A DNA stretch of 64,000 nucleotides. Source: UBA877 sp034436335. GTDB taxonomy: Bacteria > Chloroflexota > Anaerolineae > Anaerolineales > Villigracilaceae. A program made the position numbers and the translations under genes. Shown one piece after another: positions 40,182 through 48,264 of this stretch (positions within the stretch are counted from its first letter, which is position 1; each line of letters starts with the position of its first letter). Below the pieces are notes generated by a model, which searched no databases, was not told the origin of the DNA, and was given only the letters and a program-made list of their open reading frames with translations. Location of the stretch: assembly GCA_034436335.1 (NCBI GenBank), contig DAOTVO010000019.1:41136-105135 (forward strand), written 5' to 3'.

Positions 40182-40622
40182 ATGAGTCTTTCCAGTTCTC
40201 CCAAATTGCAGGAATACAAGGACGGGATTCCCGAAAGGCCCAAAGACCCCTCCGCCCGTCGCAAAGCATTTCGCATTGCCTTGCTTGTTTTGCTTTTACT
40301 GGTCATCGCCGCGGCGGGAATCAAGTTCGCCGGCAGCCAGACGGCTATGCTTCTGGTTGGCAAGGGCGAAGTCAAAGGTCAGGTGGTGGATGAACAGGGC
40401 CGCCCTCTGGCGGCAGTCGTCTATCTCTTTGGCGTGGACAAGCCCGTCCAGGCGAATGAAAACGGAGAATTTATCTACGAAGGCGCGCCGGAAGGCCTGC
40501 GTAGTTTGATTGTGACCTACAACGGCACAGCGCAGGAATACACCGTTGAGGTGCGAGCCGGCGAAACAACCGAGGTGGGCAAACTCACCTTCCTGGTCGC
40601 CACCCCGATTGCCGTTCCCTAG
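40182..40622 (+). CDS. Membrane-anchored carboxypeptidase-regulatory-like domain protein
   Basis: A 146-residue protein. A basic cytosolic start is followed by one transmembrane helix near residues 30-50 (AFRIALLVLLLLVIAAAGI) and an outside Ig-like domain. GEVKGQVVDEQGRPLAAVVY and ANENGEFIYEGAPEGLRSL are the standard carboxypeptidase regulatory-like (transthyretin-type) repeat. Such domains act as structural modules of surface proteins. It starts 9 bases after the pilin-lectin gene and ends 13 bases before the CpaE-like gene, so all three form one unit. A role in pilus assembly or anchoring is inferred from context. Confidence 0.75.
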   Translation: MSLSSSPKLQEYKDGIPERPKDPSARRKAFRIALLVLLLLVIAAAGIKFAGSQTAMLLVGKGEVKGQVVDEQGRPLAAVVYLFGVDKPVQANENGEFIYEGAPEGLRSLIVTYNGTAQEYTVEVRAGETTEVGKLTFLVATPIAVP

Positions 40623-40635
40623 AGGAAGTTCCCGC

Positions 40636-41850
40636 ATGGCGATTCGCATTCTGCTCGTTGAAGACGATGACCTGACCCGCCGCATGATGACGGCCCTGTT
40701 GACCAAACAGGGCTTCGAGGTCGTCCCGGCCTCCGATGGCCCGGCGGCCATTGAGGAAGTCAAGAAAAATCCGCCCATGCTCATCCTCATGGACGTGATG
40801 ATGCCCGGCATGGACGGTTATACCGCCTGCCGCACCATCCGCTCCCTGCCGGAAGGGGCGCGCATCCCTGTCATTATGCTCACGGCGCTCGATGATGTGG
40901 AACACAAAGTCAAAGGTTTCGAGGCCGGTGCAGACGATTACATGGTCAAGCCGTGCGACATCGAGGAACTGACCGCCCGCATTCACGTCCTCCTGCGTCC
41001 GTTCATCCAGGCCGGCGAGGAAAAAGCGGAGGAACAGGGGCGCGCTATCTCGGTCTTCTCCCTGCGCGGCGGGGCGGGCGTGACCACCATCGCCGTCAAT
41101 CTGGCGGTCGGCCTGGCAAAATTGTGGAATGTAAAAGTCGTGTTGGCCGACATGGTCGAAACTGCCGGGCAGAGCGCCCTCTTCCTGAATCAATCCCTGC
41201 GCAGCACCTGGGCCGATATCTGCCGCGCCGAAGCAGACGACATTGACCCGGAAATGGTTTCGGCCGCCCTCCTGCCGCACGAAAGCGGCGTCCTGACCCT
41301 GGCTTCGCCGCGCCGCCCGGAAGAGGGCCTGCTGATGACCGCTGAGAAAGTCGGCCGCGCCGTTTCTCTGCTGCGCCGCCAATACCCGTATGTCGTCTTC
41401 GATTTGCCCCACAACTTTGGCGACCCCTGCCTGGCCTGCCTCGATCAGAGTGACATCATTCTGCTCGTCCTTCAGCCCGAAATCGCCTCCTTGCGCGCCG
41501 CCAGCATGGCGCGCGAAATCTTCGAGACGCTCGAATACCCCGCCGCCAAGAAAATCTACGTCCTGCTCAACTGGACTTTCCCCCGCCAGGGCCTCAACCT
41601 GCCGGACCTCGAGCGCATGCTCAAGATGCCGGTCAATCTGGTTCTGCCCTACGCGCCGGATGAATTTGTGGCTGCGCTCAACTTCGGCAAGCCGCCTGTG
41701 CTGGAACAACCCGAAAGCCCGCTGGGCGTCATCTTCGAAGACCTGGCTTTTGCATTGAGCCTGGAAAAGCATCAGAAAACGCCGCCTCCCGTTCCGACCG
41801 CGGCCTGGAAGCGCGTTGCGGAACGTCAGCGCAAGCGCAAGCCGGCATGA
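40636..41850 (+). CDS. CpaE/TadZ-like protein: response regulator receiver plus MinD-like ATPase domain
   Basis: A 404-residue cytosolic protein. Residues 1-120 are a receiver domain with intact phosphorylation pocket: D10-D11, phospho-acceptor D53 in LMDVMMPGMDG, and K106 in VKPCD. Residues about 135-380 are a MinD-like P-loop domain with a deviant Walker A, SLRGGAGVTT near 142-151, in which the lysine position is valine. TadZ/CpaE proteins localise Tad pilus machinery. Loss of the lysine is known in this group, so ATP hydrolysis may be lost. It follows two probable pilus proteins, and its stop overlaps the next start by 4 bases. No secretion ATPase (TadA) is in the window. Confidence 0.82.
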   Translation: MAIRILLVEDDDLTRRMMTALLTKQGFEVVPASDGPAAIEEVKKNPPMLILMDVMMPGMDGYTACRTIRSLPEGARIPVIMLTALDDVEHKVKGFEAGADDYMVKPCDIEELTARIHVLLRPFIQAGEEKAEEQGRAISVFSLRGGAGVTTIAVNLAVGLAKLWNVKVVLADMVETAGQSALFLNQSLRSTWADICRAEADDIDPEMVSAALLPHESGVLTLASPRRPEEGLLMTAEKVGRAVSLLRRQYPYVVFDLPHNFGDPCLACLDQSDIILLVLQPEIASLRAASMAREIFETLEYPAAKKIYVLLNWTFPRQGLNLPDLERMLKMPVNLVLPYAPDEFVAALNFGKPPVLEQPESPLGVIFEDLAFALSLEKHQKTPPPVPTAAWKRVAERQRKRKPA

Positions 41851-42857
41851 ACCTCGGGGCGCGCCTGCTGAGACTCTTCTCCCCCCCGGAATGGCCCTCT
41901 GCCGATGCCGGGGCGATAGATACCCGTCTTCGACGCCGCATCAGCCGCGCCGAGGCGTTGGCTCTGGCGCTCGCTTTCGGGACCCTCGGCCTGTTCCTGT
42001 GGCTGGATAATTCCCTTTCCTACATCCCCTTCGACTATTCCGTCTATATCGAGACCGCGCACGGCAACCTGCGTCAGTTCTACTACCCGGATTGGATATT
42101 GCCGCTCTTTTGGCTGTTGGCGCAATTGCCGCCGCTGGTGGGCTACGCGCTCTGGTCAGCGCTCAACATCTTTTGCCTGTTCTTTGTCGCGCGGGTCTTT
42201 GGCGGGCGCGCCGCCCTGGTTCTGCTTACCTTCCAGTTCTTCTACTCCCTCTTCCTCGGGCAGATAAACGGTCTGCTCATTGGCGCGCTGGCGCTGGCCT
42301 GGTGGGCGCTGGCGCATCGCCGCTGGCATCTGGCCGGGCTTGGATTCTGGCTGGCCTGCACCAAGGTCCAGATTGGCCTGCCCTTTGGCCTTCTCCTCTG
42401 GCTGGCCGCCGACGCCGACCGGCGCGCCCGTCTGCGCGTCCTGATCCTGCCGGTGCTGCTGACTCTGGCCTCCTTGCTCCTTTTCCCCGATTGGCCGATC
42501 CATCTCATCGAGCGTATCCGCGCCTATGCGCCCTGGGACTGGGGCAGCCTCAGCCTGTGGCCGGTTCTCGGTCCCGCCGCGCTGTTGTTTCTTCTGCCGC
42601 CGCTCCTCCTCCGCATGGAGAAATCCCGCCGCTTTTCGGCGCTGGCCGCCGCCAGCCCGCTCGCCCTGCCTTACTATCAGAGCGCCGACCTGCTCGCCCT
42701 CTACGTTCTTCCGGTTGGCTGGCTGCCGCCGATGCTCGGCAACCTGGGTTTTCTCTTCTTCGTGTACGGGTTCCGCGCGCTGCGCCTGCTCTGGGTCATC
42801 CCTCTGCTGATTTACCTTGAGGCACTTTTCCCCCTTCTCTCCAAAAGGAAGAACTGA
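41847..42857 (+). CDS. GT87-like integral membrane protein (DUF2029 family)
   Basis: A 336-residue polytopic membrane protein with about ten hydrophobic segments. An early periplasmic-type motif FDYSVYIETAHGNL near residues 60-73 and SLFLGQINGLLIGALAL near 130-146 match polyprenyl-phosphate-dependent glycosyltransferases of family 87, where an aspartate in the first outside loop is catalytic and GQxN is conserved. These transfer sugars from lipid carriers outside the membrane. Its start overlaps the stop of the CpaE-like gene by 4 bases (ATGA), so it might glycosylate the surface pilin-lectin protein. That functional link is inference. Confidence 0.7.
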   Translation: MNLGARLLRLFSPPEWPSADAGAIDTRLRRRISRAEALALALAFGTLGLFLWLDNSLSYIPFDYSVYIETAHGNLRQFYYPDWILPLFWLLAQLPPLVGYALWSALNIFCLFFVARVFGGRAALVLLTFQFFYSLFLGQINGLLIGALALAWWALAHRRWHLAGLGFWLACTKVQIGLPFGLLLWLAADADRRARLRVLILPVLLTLASLLLFPDWPIHLIERIRAYAPWDWGSLSLWPVLGPAALLFLLPPLLLRMEKSRRFSALAAASPLALPYYQSADLLALYVLPVGWLPPMLGNLGFLFFVYGFRALRLLWVIPLLIYLEALFPLLSKRKN

Positions 42858-42929
42858 CCCCGGTTCCCTTGCGCGGCTGTTCCCTTTCAACCCGCCCCTA
42901 CGCGACTATTTGACTATTGGACTCTTGAA

Positions 42930-43385
42930 ATGCTTCTTGCCACGCTCTGCTATATCAAACGAGACGGCCACACGCTCATGGTTCATCGCAACCGCAAAGC
43001 GGGCGACATCCACGCCGGCAAGTGGAACGGCCTGGGCGGTAAATTCGAGCCGGGGGAGACGCCCGAAGAGTGCGTTATCCGCGAAGTGCGTGAAGAATCG
43101 GGGCTGGAGATTGTCCATCCGCGCCTGCACGGACTGGTTATGTTTCCCGGCTTCAAGGGCGCGGACTGGTACGTCTTCGTCTTTACCGCCACTGAATGTA
43201 GCGGCCGGTTGACCGACTCCCCGGAAGGCGATTTGCGCTGGATTCCGGATGGCGAACTGGAATCTCTCCCCCTTTGGCCGAGCGACAAATTCTTCTTTCA
43301 ATGGATGCGGGAGGGAAAATTCTTCTCGGCGAAGTTTGTGTATGAAGGGGATGAGATGAGGGATTGGCAGGTCTCTTTCTATTGA
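42930..43385 (+). CDS. Nudix hydrolase (8-oxo-dGTP diphosphatase-like)
   Basis: A 151-residue protein with a perfect Nudix box GGKFEPGETPEECVIREVREESGLEI near residues 36-61 (GX5EX7REUXEEXGU). The start MLLATLCYIKRDGHTLMVHR and the later WYVFVFTATECSGRL fit MutT/YtkD-type nucleotide pyrophosphatases that cleanse 8-oxo-dGTP. No other domain is attached. The gene stands between two spacers of about 60-70 bases and has no clear partner. Confidence 0.9.
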   Translation: MLLATLCYIKRDGHTLMVHRNRKAGDIHAGKWNGLGGKFEPGETPEECVIREVREESGLEIVHPRLHGLVMFPGFKGADWYVFVFTATECSGRLTDSPEGDLRWIPDGELESLPLWPSDKFFFQWMREGKFFSAKFVYEGDEMRDWQVSFY

Positions 43386-43442
43386 GCCGATAAGACGGAC
43401 TGTGCTTGTTTCTCAATGCAAATCAACAGGAGTAAATCACTC

Positions 43443-44297
43443 ATGCAAACCGACCTTCTCGGAAAGACTTTTCTCGTCACCGGTGCGACCTCCGGCATCG
43501 GCCTGGCCGCGGCGGAGCAACTGACCCGGCGGGGCGCAACCGTGCTTGGGGTGGGGCGCTCGGCCGAGCGCTGCGCCGCGGCGGAGGCGAAACTCCGTTC
43601 GGCAGGCGGAGGGGCGCGCTTCCTCTCCGCCGACTTTTCCCTGCAGGCGGAAGTCCGCCGGCTGGCCGAGACAGTCCGCCACCAGGCCGCCGCGCTGGAC
43701 GGCCTCATTAACAACGCCGGGACCTTCACCTGGCGGCGCGCACTGACCGCTGAGGGCTTCGAGATGCAATGGGCGGTCAACCACCTCGCCCCCTTCCTGC
43801 TGACCTTGAGCCTGCTCCCGCTCCTGAAAGCCGCGCCAATAGGGCGCGTCGTGACGGTCAGTTCCAACTCGCACTACCACACCCGCCTGCGCTGGGGCGA
43901 TTTACAACTGCGTCGCGGCTACAATGGCTTGCGCGCCTACAAGCAGACCAAACTTTGCAACGTCCTGTTCACCGCCGAACTCAACCGGCGGCTGGGAGCG
44001 GATTCCTCCGTGCGCGCCTTTGCTGCCGACCCCGGCCTGGTCTTCACCGAGATGGGCTTCAAGGGCAATCCGTGGCTGGTGCGTTTCATTTGGGGCTGGC
44101 GCAGACGCGGCGGCATCTCGCCCGAAGAATCGGCGCGCGGCGTGGTCTTTTTGGCAACCGAGCCATCCATCCAGAACGCAGCGGAAATTTACTGGAAGCA
44201 CGGCGTGCCCAAAGCCCCCAATCCCCGCGCCCTCGACCCCGAGTCGGCGCGGCGGCTGTGGGAGATATCGGAGGCGATGTGTGGAATTCGATTATGA
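43443..44297 (+). CDS. Short-chain dehydrogenase/reductase (retinol-dehydrogenase-like)
   Basis: A 284-residue Rossmann-fold oxidoreductase. The cofactor motif TGATSGIG is near residues 13-20. NNAG lies near 88-91. The catalytic serine is in VTVSSNSHYH, and YKQTK near residue 167 gives Tyr and Lys. The middle part HYHTRLRWGDLQLRRGYNGL resembles the WW-oxidoreductase/retinol-dehydrogenase group. The substrate is unknown. The ATG at 43443 is chosen after AGGAGTAAATCACTC; an in-frame ATG at 43416 is possible. The next gene, rpmH, has its own promoter. Confidence 0.86.
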   Translation: MQTDLLGKTFLVTGATSGIGLAAAEQLTRRGATVLGVGRSAERCAAAEAKLRSAGGGARFLSADFSLQAEVRRLAETVRHQAAALDGLINNAGTFTWRRALTAEGFEMQWAVNHLAPFLLTLSLLPLLKAAPIGRVVTVSSNSHYHTRLRWGDLQLRRGYNGLRAYKQTKLCNVLFTAELNRRLGADSSVRAFAADPGLVFTEMGFKGNPWLVRFIWGWRRRGGISPEESARGVVFLATEPSIQNAAEIYWKHGVPKAPNPRALDPESARRLWEISEAMCGIRL

Positions 44298-44415
44298 GCG
44301 CAGGGAGGTCAGGGGAAGAAAACAGCCCGCTGATGGATTTCGGCGACGAATTTACTGTTTCTCTTAAAATAGGTCAAGCGCTTTCACTAATTCGAACAAA
44401 GGGCGCAAATTCCGT

Positions 44416-44444
44416 TTGACCAAACATATACCTTCCGGTATAAT
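44416..44444 (+). promoter_or_regulatory. Sigma-70 promoter of the rpmH-rnpA-yidD unit
   Basis: TTGACC (44416-44421) and TATAAT (44439-44444) are spaced exactly 17 bases. The start of transcription would be near 44451, about 70 bases before the rpmH ATG. Confidence 0.85.
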
Positions 44445-44519
44445 AGCGCCTCGCTTCGACGACCCCCGGCAGAAACTTGCCGTTTGGTTCGAAATTTTTT
44501 CTTTATTCAAGGAAGAAAA

Positions 44520-44693
44520 ATGGCAACAAAACGTCCGTATCAACCTCGTATTCGTCGGCGTGTGCGTGTGCATGGCTTCCGCCAGCGCATGTCCACGGCC
44601 GATGGCCGCCAGGTGCTCAAGCGCCGCCGCCTGAAGGGGCGCTATCGCCTGACGGTGCGCTCGAATGAGCATGTCAAGCGTATCCGTTGGTAG
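44520..44693 (+). CDS. rpmH: 50S ribosomal protein L34
   Basis: A 57-residue, very basic protein: MATKRPYQPRIRRRVRVHG then FRQRMSTADGRQVLKRRR and RLKGRYRLTV. The KRxYQP start and the RMSTADGRQVLKRRR core are unmistakable L34. The C-terminus (RSNEHVKRIRW) extends about ten residues beyond many homologues. AAGGAAGAAAA gives the ribosome binding site. It lies directly upstream of rnpA in the widely conserved order and behind a strong promoter. Confidence 0.95.
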   Translation: MATKRPYQPRIRRRVRVHGFRQRMSTADGRQVLKRRRLKGRYRLTVRSNEHVKRIRW

Positions 44694-44735
44694 GAGAACC
44701 TCTCCGACTGGTGATTCCTCCCCCTCGAGGCGCAG

Positions 44736-45086
44736 GTGAAGCGGCGCTTTCGCCTGACCCGGGCTGCTGATTTCAAGCGGGTGCGGCGGTATGGCAAGTC
44801 TTATGCCCACCCGCTTATTGTGTTATATGTGCTTCGGTCAGACCAGTCAGAAGCGCGCGTGGGGGTCAGCGCCGGTGTCCGAGTTGGAGGCGCTGTAGAG
44901 CGCAACCGCGCCAAACGCTTGATGCGCGAAGCCATGAAATCCTTTTTGCCGCTGACCCGTTCCGGATTCGACCTGATGTTGATTGCCCGTCCCCCGCTGG
45001 CGCAGGCCGGGCTGGAAGAGACGCGTCAGGCGTTGGAGTCGGTCTTGCGGCGCGCCGGTTTATTGGTCCGCCCCAATGACGTTTAG
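44736..45086 (+). CDS. rnpA: Ribonuclease P protein component
   Basis: A 116-residue basic protein that assists the RNase P ribozyme in trimming tRNA 5' ends. RFRLTRAADFKRVRRYGKSY starts it, and the RNR signature VERNRAKRLMREAMKS sits near residues 54-69. The start is a GTG at 44736, set by GAGGCGCAG before it and the conserved N-terminal residues. Its end overlaps yidD by 11 bases. The order rpmH-rnpA-yidD-yidC-jag is standard, but here another gene is inserted before yidC. Confidence 0.93.
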   Translation: MKRRFRLTRAADFKRVRRYGKSYAHPLIVLYVLRSDQSEARVGVSAGVRVGGAVERNRAKRLMREAMKSFLPLTRSGFDLMLIARPPLAQAGLEETRQALESVLRRAGLLVRPNDV

Positions 45087-45366
45087 TTACCTCCCCGACG
45101 ATTATTCCCACGAACCGCGTCTGCGCGACCTGCCGCGCACACCGCGCAATTGGCCGCGCATCGTTTTGCTGGCCCTGATTCGCTTTTATCAGCATACATT
45201 TGCCAAAACTCTGCCGCCCAATACCTGCCGTTTTTATCCTTCCTGTTCACACTACGGTTATCAGGCTGTGTACAAGTATGGCGTTTTGAAAGGCGGCCTG
45301 ATGGCTGTCTGGCGCGTTTTGCGCTGCAACCCGTTCAACCCCGGCGGGTACGACCCGGTCAAGTAG
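45076..45366 (+). CDS. yidD: Membrane protein insertion efficiency factor YidD
   Basis: A 96-residue protein of the YidD family. RIVLLALIRFYQHTFAKTLPPNTCRFYPSCSHYG contains the family signature, with conserved cysteines in TCRFYPSCSHYG, followed by LMAVWRVLRCNPFNPGGYDPV. YidD is thought to help membrane insertion near YidC. The N-terminal 25 residues are an extra, charged extension compared with short homologues. The start overlaps rnpA by 11 bases. Confidence 0.92.
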   Translation: MTFSYLPDDYSHEPRLRDLPRTPRNWPRIVLLALIRFYQHTFAKTLPPNTCRFYPSCSHYGYQAVYKYGVLKGGLMAVWRVLRCNPFNPGGYDPVK

Positions 45367-45390
45367 GAGGCCGGAAACTTTGCTCATTAC

Positions 45391-45451
45391 ACGGAGGACG
45401 CAAAGGCTTGGGAAGAGTTTCTTCGCTGTCTTTGCGGCCTTCGTGGTGAAA
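45391..45451. repeat. Imperfect inverted repeat of the CACGGAGGACGCAAAG type
   Basis: CACGGAGGACGCAAAG (45391-45406) and CTTTGCGGCCTTCGTG (45436-45451) pair at 14 of 16 positions across a 29-base spacer. The region between yidD and the lipoprotein gene holds little else. Comparable spacer sequences are common in genomes of this type; their function is unknown. Confidence 0.6.
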
Positions 45452-45477
45452 TCCACTACGTAAAGAGACAAGACCCC

Positions 45478-46521
45478 ATGAAGACCAAATTTATTTTCCC
45501 TCTTGCCGCATTGCTGGCGCTGGGCATCCTGCTGGGCGGTTGCGCGACCGGTATGACGCCTTCCTCCTGGCCGGGCATGACGGCCGATTCGGAGCGCACC
45601 TACGTTTCCGGCGGTGCGGCGGTCTATGCCGTCAACGCGAAAACCTATGCTGAAGAATGGCGCTTCCCTGTCAAAGCCCAGGTGTTTGCCGCTCCGGTTC
45701 TGACCGAGGACGGTCAGTTGATTGTCGGCGGCTATGACCATATTCTTTACAGCCTCGACCCCGCCGACGGCAGCGAAAACTGGACCTTTACCGCGCGTGA
45801 CCGCTGGATTGGCGCGGCGCTGGCCGCCGGCGATACCATCTACGCTCCCAATGCCGACTACAACCTCTATGCCCTCCACCTGACCGGCAGGCTGAAATGG
45901 AAATTCGAGGCCGACCAGTCCCTCTGGGGCGCTCCCGTGACCGATGGCAAGAACGTCTATTTCGGCACCCTCGGCCGCTGGATGTTCGCCGTCTCGGCGC
46001 AGGATGGAACGGAGGTCTGGCGCACGAAACTCAACGGCGCCATTCTCGGCGCTCCGGTGTTGCATCAAGGCGTCCTCTATGTGGGCCTGTTCGATGGCGC
46101 TTTTGTGGCCCTTGACGCGCGGGATGGCAGTACCCTCTGGCGGAAGCCGCTTGATTCCTGGGTCTGGGCCGGGCCGGTGTTGACTCATGATACGCTCTAC
46201 TTTGGCGACGGCGCAGGGAACTTCTACGCCTACACGCTTGCCGGTGAGCAACTTTGGAAGCAGAAACTGAACGGCGCGATCATCGGGACTCCGGCCATCC
46301 TTTCTGAGACCCTGGTTGTCGCCACCGACAACGGCAATGTCTATTACATCTCCCTGGAGGGGGACGTTCTCCGCACCACGTCTGTTTCCGGCGCAGTGTA
46401 CAGCACCCCGCTTTCGGCGGGAGACCTGGTTTTGCTCAGCCCAACGAACGGCGAGTCCCTGCTCCTGGCTTTGGATGGCAACGGCGTCCAGGCCTGGAAT
46501 TTCACCCCGGCGAAAAAGTAA
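45478..46521 (+). CDS. Beta-propeller (PQQ-repeat/BamB-like) lipoprotein
   Basis: A 347-residue exported lipoprotein. The signal peptide MKTKFIFPLAALLALGILLGGC ends in LGGC, with lipidated cysteine at residue 22. The rest consists of six to seven beta-propeller blades, each with a repeated VYAVNAKTYAEEWRFPV- or LYSLDPADGSENWTF-type strand, the PQQ/WD-like pattern of BamB. BamB-like proteins are scaffold modules; in organisms with an outer membrane they help beta-barrel assembly. It is inserted between yidD and yidC, so it may cooperate in membrane protein insertion. There is no sign of PQQ-dehydrogenase active-site residues. Confidence 0.8.
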   Translation: MKTKFIFPLAALLALGILLGGCATGMTPSSWPGMTADSERTYVSGGAAVYAVNAKTYAEEWRFPVKAQVFAAPVLTEDGQLIVGGYDHILYSLDPADGSENWTFTARDRWIGAALAAGDTIYAPNADYNLYALHLTGRLKWKFEADQSLWGAPVTDGKNVYFGTLGRWMFAVSAQDGTEVWRTKLNGAILGAPVLHQGVLYVGLFDGAFVALDARDGSTLWRKPLDSWVWAGPVLTHDTLYFGDGAGNFYAYTLAGEQLWKQKLNGAIIGTPAILSETLVVATDNGNVYYISLEGDVLRTTSVSGAVYSTPLSAGDLVLLSPTNGESLLLALDGNGVQAWNFTPAKK

Positions 46522-46533
46522 AGGAAGTGTGCT

Positions 46534-47316
46534 ATGTGGGAATGGATTGTCAACCTGTTTACAAACATCCTGCTGATTATCTACAAGTACCTCGGCGGAA
46601 ACTTCGGGATCGCCATCATCCTGTTCACCGTCATCAGCCGGGTGGTTCTTTATCCCTTGATGCAGAATCAAATCAAAGCCAGCCAGGCCATGCAGGAATT
46701 CCAGAATTCTAAGGAATGGCAGGAAATTCAAAAGAAGTACAAAGATGACAAGGAAAAACTGGCTCAGGAGCAGATGCGTCTCTACCGCGAGATGGGCATC
46801 AACCCTTTCGCCTCCTGTCTGCCGACTTTTATTCAACTGCCCATCATGTTTGCCCTCTACCAGAGCGTTGTCCGCGCCCTGGCCTCCTCCCCGATGCAAC
46901 TGCTCATCTTGCAGGACGCTGTTTACCCTGTCCTCGGCCTGCCCGACATCATCCCCATCAACAGCAAATTCCTGTGGATGAATCTGGCGCAGCCAGAGCG
47001 CGTCTACCTCTTCGGCGTTGGCATTCCGGTGCTGGCCATCCTGACGGCGCTGACCACCTACATCCAGACCAAGGTCACCACCCCGCCGCCTGCCAACCCC
47101 AATGACCAAAGCGCGATGATGAGCAAGACAATGGCCCTCTACATGCCCTTCTTCATGGGCTGGATCACCTACACCCTGGCATCTGGCCTGGCAGTTTATA
47201 TCATCGTTGCCAACCTGCTCGGCATTGCCCAGTATGCCTTGATGGGTAAAGTCAACTGGAAGGCGCTCCTGCCCGGCCAAAAGACAGACCAAAAGCCTCA
47301 AATGAGGAAGAAATGA
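46534..47316 (+). CDS. yidC: YidC/Oxa1 family membrane protein insertase
   Basis: A 260-residue integral membrane insertase of the short Gram-positive-like type without a large periplasmic domain. The first transmembrane segment contains the conserved groove arginine in VISRVVLYPL near residue 36. A cytosolic hairpin with QKKYKDDKEKLAQEQMRLYRE follows. NPFASCLPTFIQLPIMFALYQ is the core segment, and two or three more helices lead to a basic tail (KTDQKPQMRKK). The following jag gene starts inside its last codons (ATGA). Confidence 0.94.
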   Translation: MWEWIVNLFTNILLIIYKYLGGNFGIAIILFTVISRVVLYPLMQNQIKASQAMQEFQNSKEWQEIQKKYKDDKEKLAQEQMRLYREMGINPFASCLPTFIQLPIMFALYQSVVRALASSPMQLLILQDAVYPVLGLPDIIPINSKFLWMNLAQPERVYLFGVGIPVLAILTALTTYIQTKVTTPPPANPNDQSAMMSKTMALYMPFFMGWITYTLASGLAVYIIVANLLGIAQYALMGKVNWKALLPGQKTDQKPQMRKK

Positions 47317-48050
47317 ACGAACGCACAACACTTGAAAAGATTGCCGCTTCTGTGGACGAAGCCATTACCGAAGGGCTGATTGAACTCGGCCTGCCGCTTG
47401 AAATGGTGGAGGTGGAAGTGCTGGACAGCGGCGCGCGCGGCCTGCTGGGGATTGGCGGCCGTCAGGCGCGCGTCCGGCTGACGGTCAAAACCACGCCCGC
47501 CGCGGGACCCGCAACCGGACAGCCGGTCCCGGCTGCTGCTCCCGAAACCGGACAGCCGGTGCAGGTTGCTGCTTCCGCCGAGGAAGACACTCTCCTGAGC
47601 GTCTCCCGGCAAACGGTCGCCGACCTGCTGGAGAAGATGAAAATCCCCGCTTCGGTCACCGCCCGCTATGGCGAAGAGGATGAAAAGGGCGAGCGCCCCG
47701 TTCTGGTGGACATTCACGGCGACGACCTGGCTGTGCTGATTGGCCGCCGCGGCGACATCCTTAACTCGATGCAGTATCTGGTCAATCTGATTGTCAGCAA
47801 GCAGATGGAACAGTGGGTGCAGGTGGTCATTGACGTGGAAGGCTACCGCGCCCGTCGCGAGCGCCAACTGCGTCAGATGGCGCGTCGCATGGCCGACCAA
47901 GCCATCAAAACCGGACGTCGTCAGGTGCTGGAGCCGATGCCTGCCAACGAGCGCCGCATTATCCATCTTGAACTGCGCGAGTATCCCGGCGTTACCACCC
48001 AATCGGTCGGTGAAGAACCGGCGCGGAAGGTGACGATTCTCCCGCAATAG
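47313..48050 (+). CDS. jag: Jag/KhpB-like RNA-binding protein (Jag-N, KH, R3H)
   Basis: A 245-residue protein. Residues 1-50 are the Jag-N domain (VDEAITEGLIELGLPLEMVE, GLLGIGGRQARV). A linker rich in Pro/Ala (ATGQPVPAAAPETGQPV) follows. A KH domain has VLIGRRGDILNSMQYL near residues 145-160, and the R3H domain ANERRIIHLELREY lies near the end. Jag/KhpB binds RNA and affects cell division and wall synthesis in Firmicutes. Pairing with yidC is conserved. A strong terminator closes the unit. Confidence 0.93.
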   Translation: MNERTTLEKIAASVDEAITEGLIELGLPLEMVEVEVLDSGARGLLGIGGRQARVRLTVKTTPAAGPATGQPVPAAAPETGQPVQVAASAEEDTLLSVSRQTVADLLEKMKIPASVTARYGEEDEKGERPVLVDIHGDDLAVLIGRRGDILNSMQYLVNLIVSKQMEQWVQVVIDVEGYRARRERQLRQMARRMADQAIKTGRRQVLEPMPANERRIIHLELREYPGVTTQSVGEEPARKVTILPQ

Positions 48051-48058
48051 AAAACGAG

Positions 48059-48088
48059 AGCAGCGGCCTTAAAACCGCTGCTTTTTTT
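48059..48088 (+). terminator. Intrinsic terminator after jag
   Basis: AGCAGCGG pairs with CCGCTGCT around an 8-base loop and is followed by six T residues. This is a textbook terminator 8 bases after the jag stop. MITE copy 2 is inserted directly after it. Confidence 0.92.
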
Positions 48089-48096
48089 GTTTTGGG

Positions 48097-48264
48097 GTAA
48101 CTGCCTACCCTGGTCGCGGAAATTATCCGCAGATGTCGCAGAGGTCGCAGATGGGGAGAAAATTGGCGACATCGTACCCACAGGCTAAATCTGTGCAATC
48201 TGTGGATAAAGTGAACGCCTTTTGCCACGATTAATAAGTGCGGCCTCATTGGGGAGGCAGTTAT
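48097..48264 (-). mobile_element. MITE-like element, copy 2 (168 bp, inverted relative to copy 1)
   Basis: GTAACTGCCTACCC (48097-48110) and GGGGAGGCAGTTAT (48251-48264) form terminal inverted repeats with two mismatches. GTTTTGGG occurs directly outside both ends (48089-48096 and 48265-48272), a perfect 8-bp target duplication different from that of copy 1. Read on the minus strand it aligns along its length with 36462-36621. It lies in the convergent spacer between jag and the RodZ-like gene. Confidence 0.9.

Noticed and set aside
40182..40622. Pilin call for the second gene of the pilus unit
   Set aside because: It lacks the GLVEYA-type prepilin motif; it has an ordinary membrane anchor and a regulatory-like domain.
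45247..47331. A 694-residue open frame antisense to the lipoprotein and yidC genes
   Set aside because: Histidine/glycine-rich composition typical of antisense frames; the plus-strand genes have clear motifs and signals.
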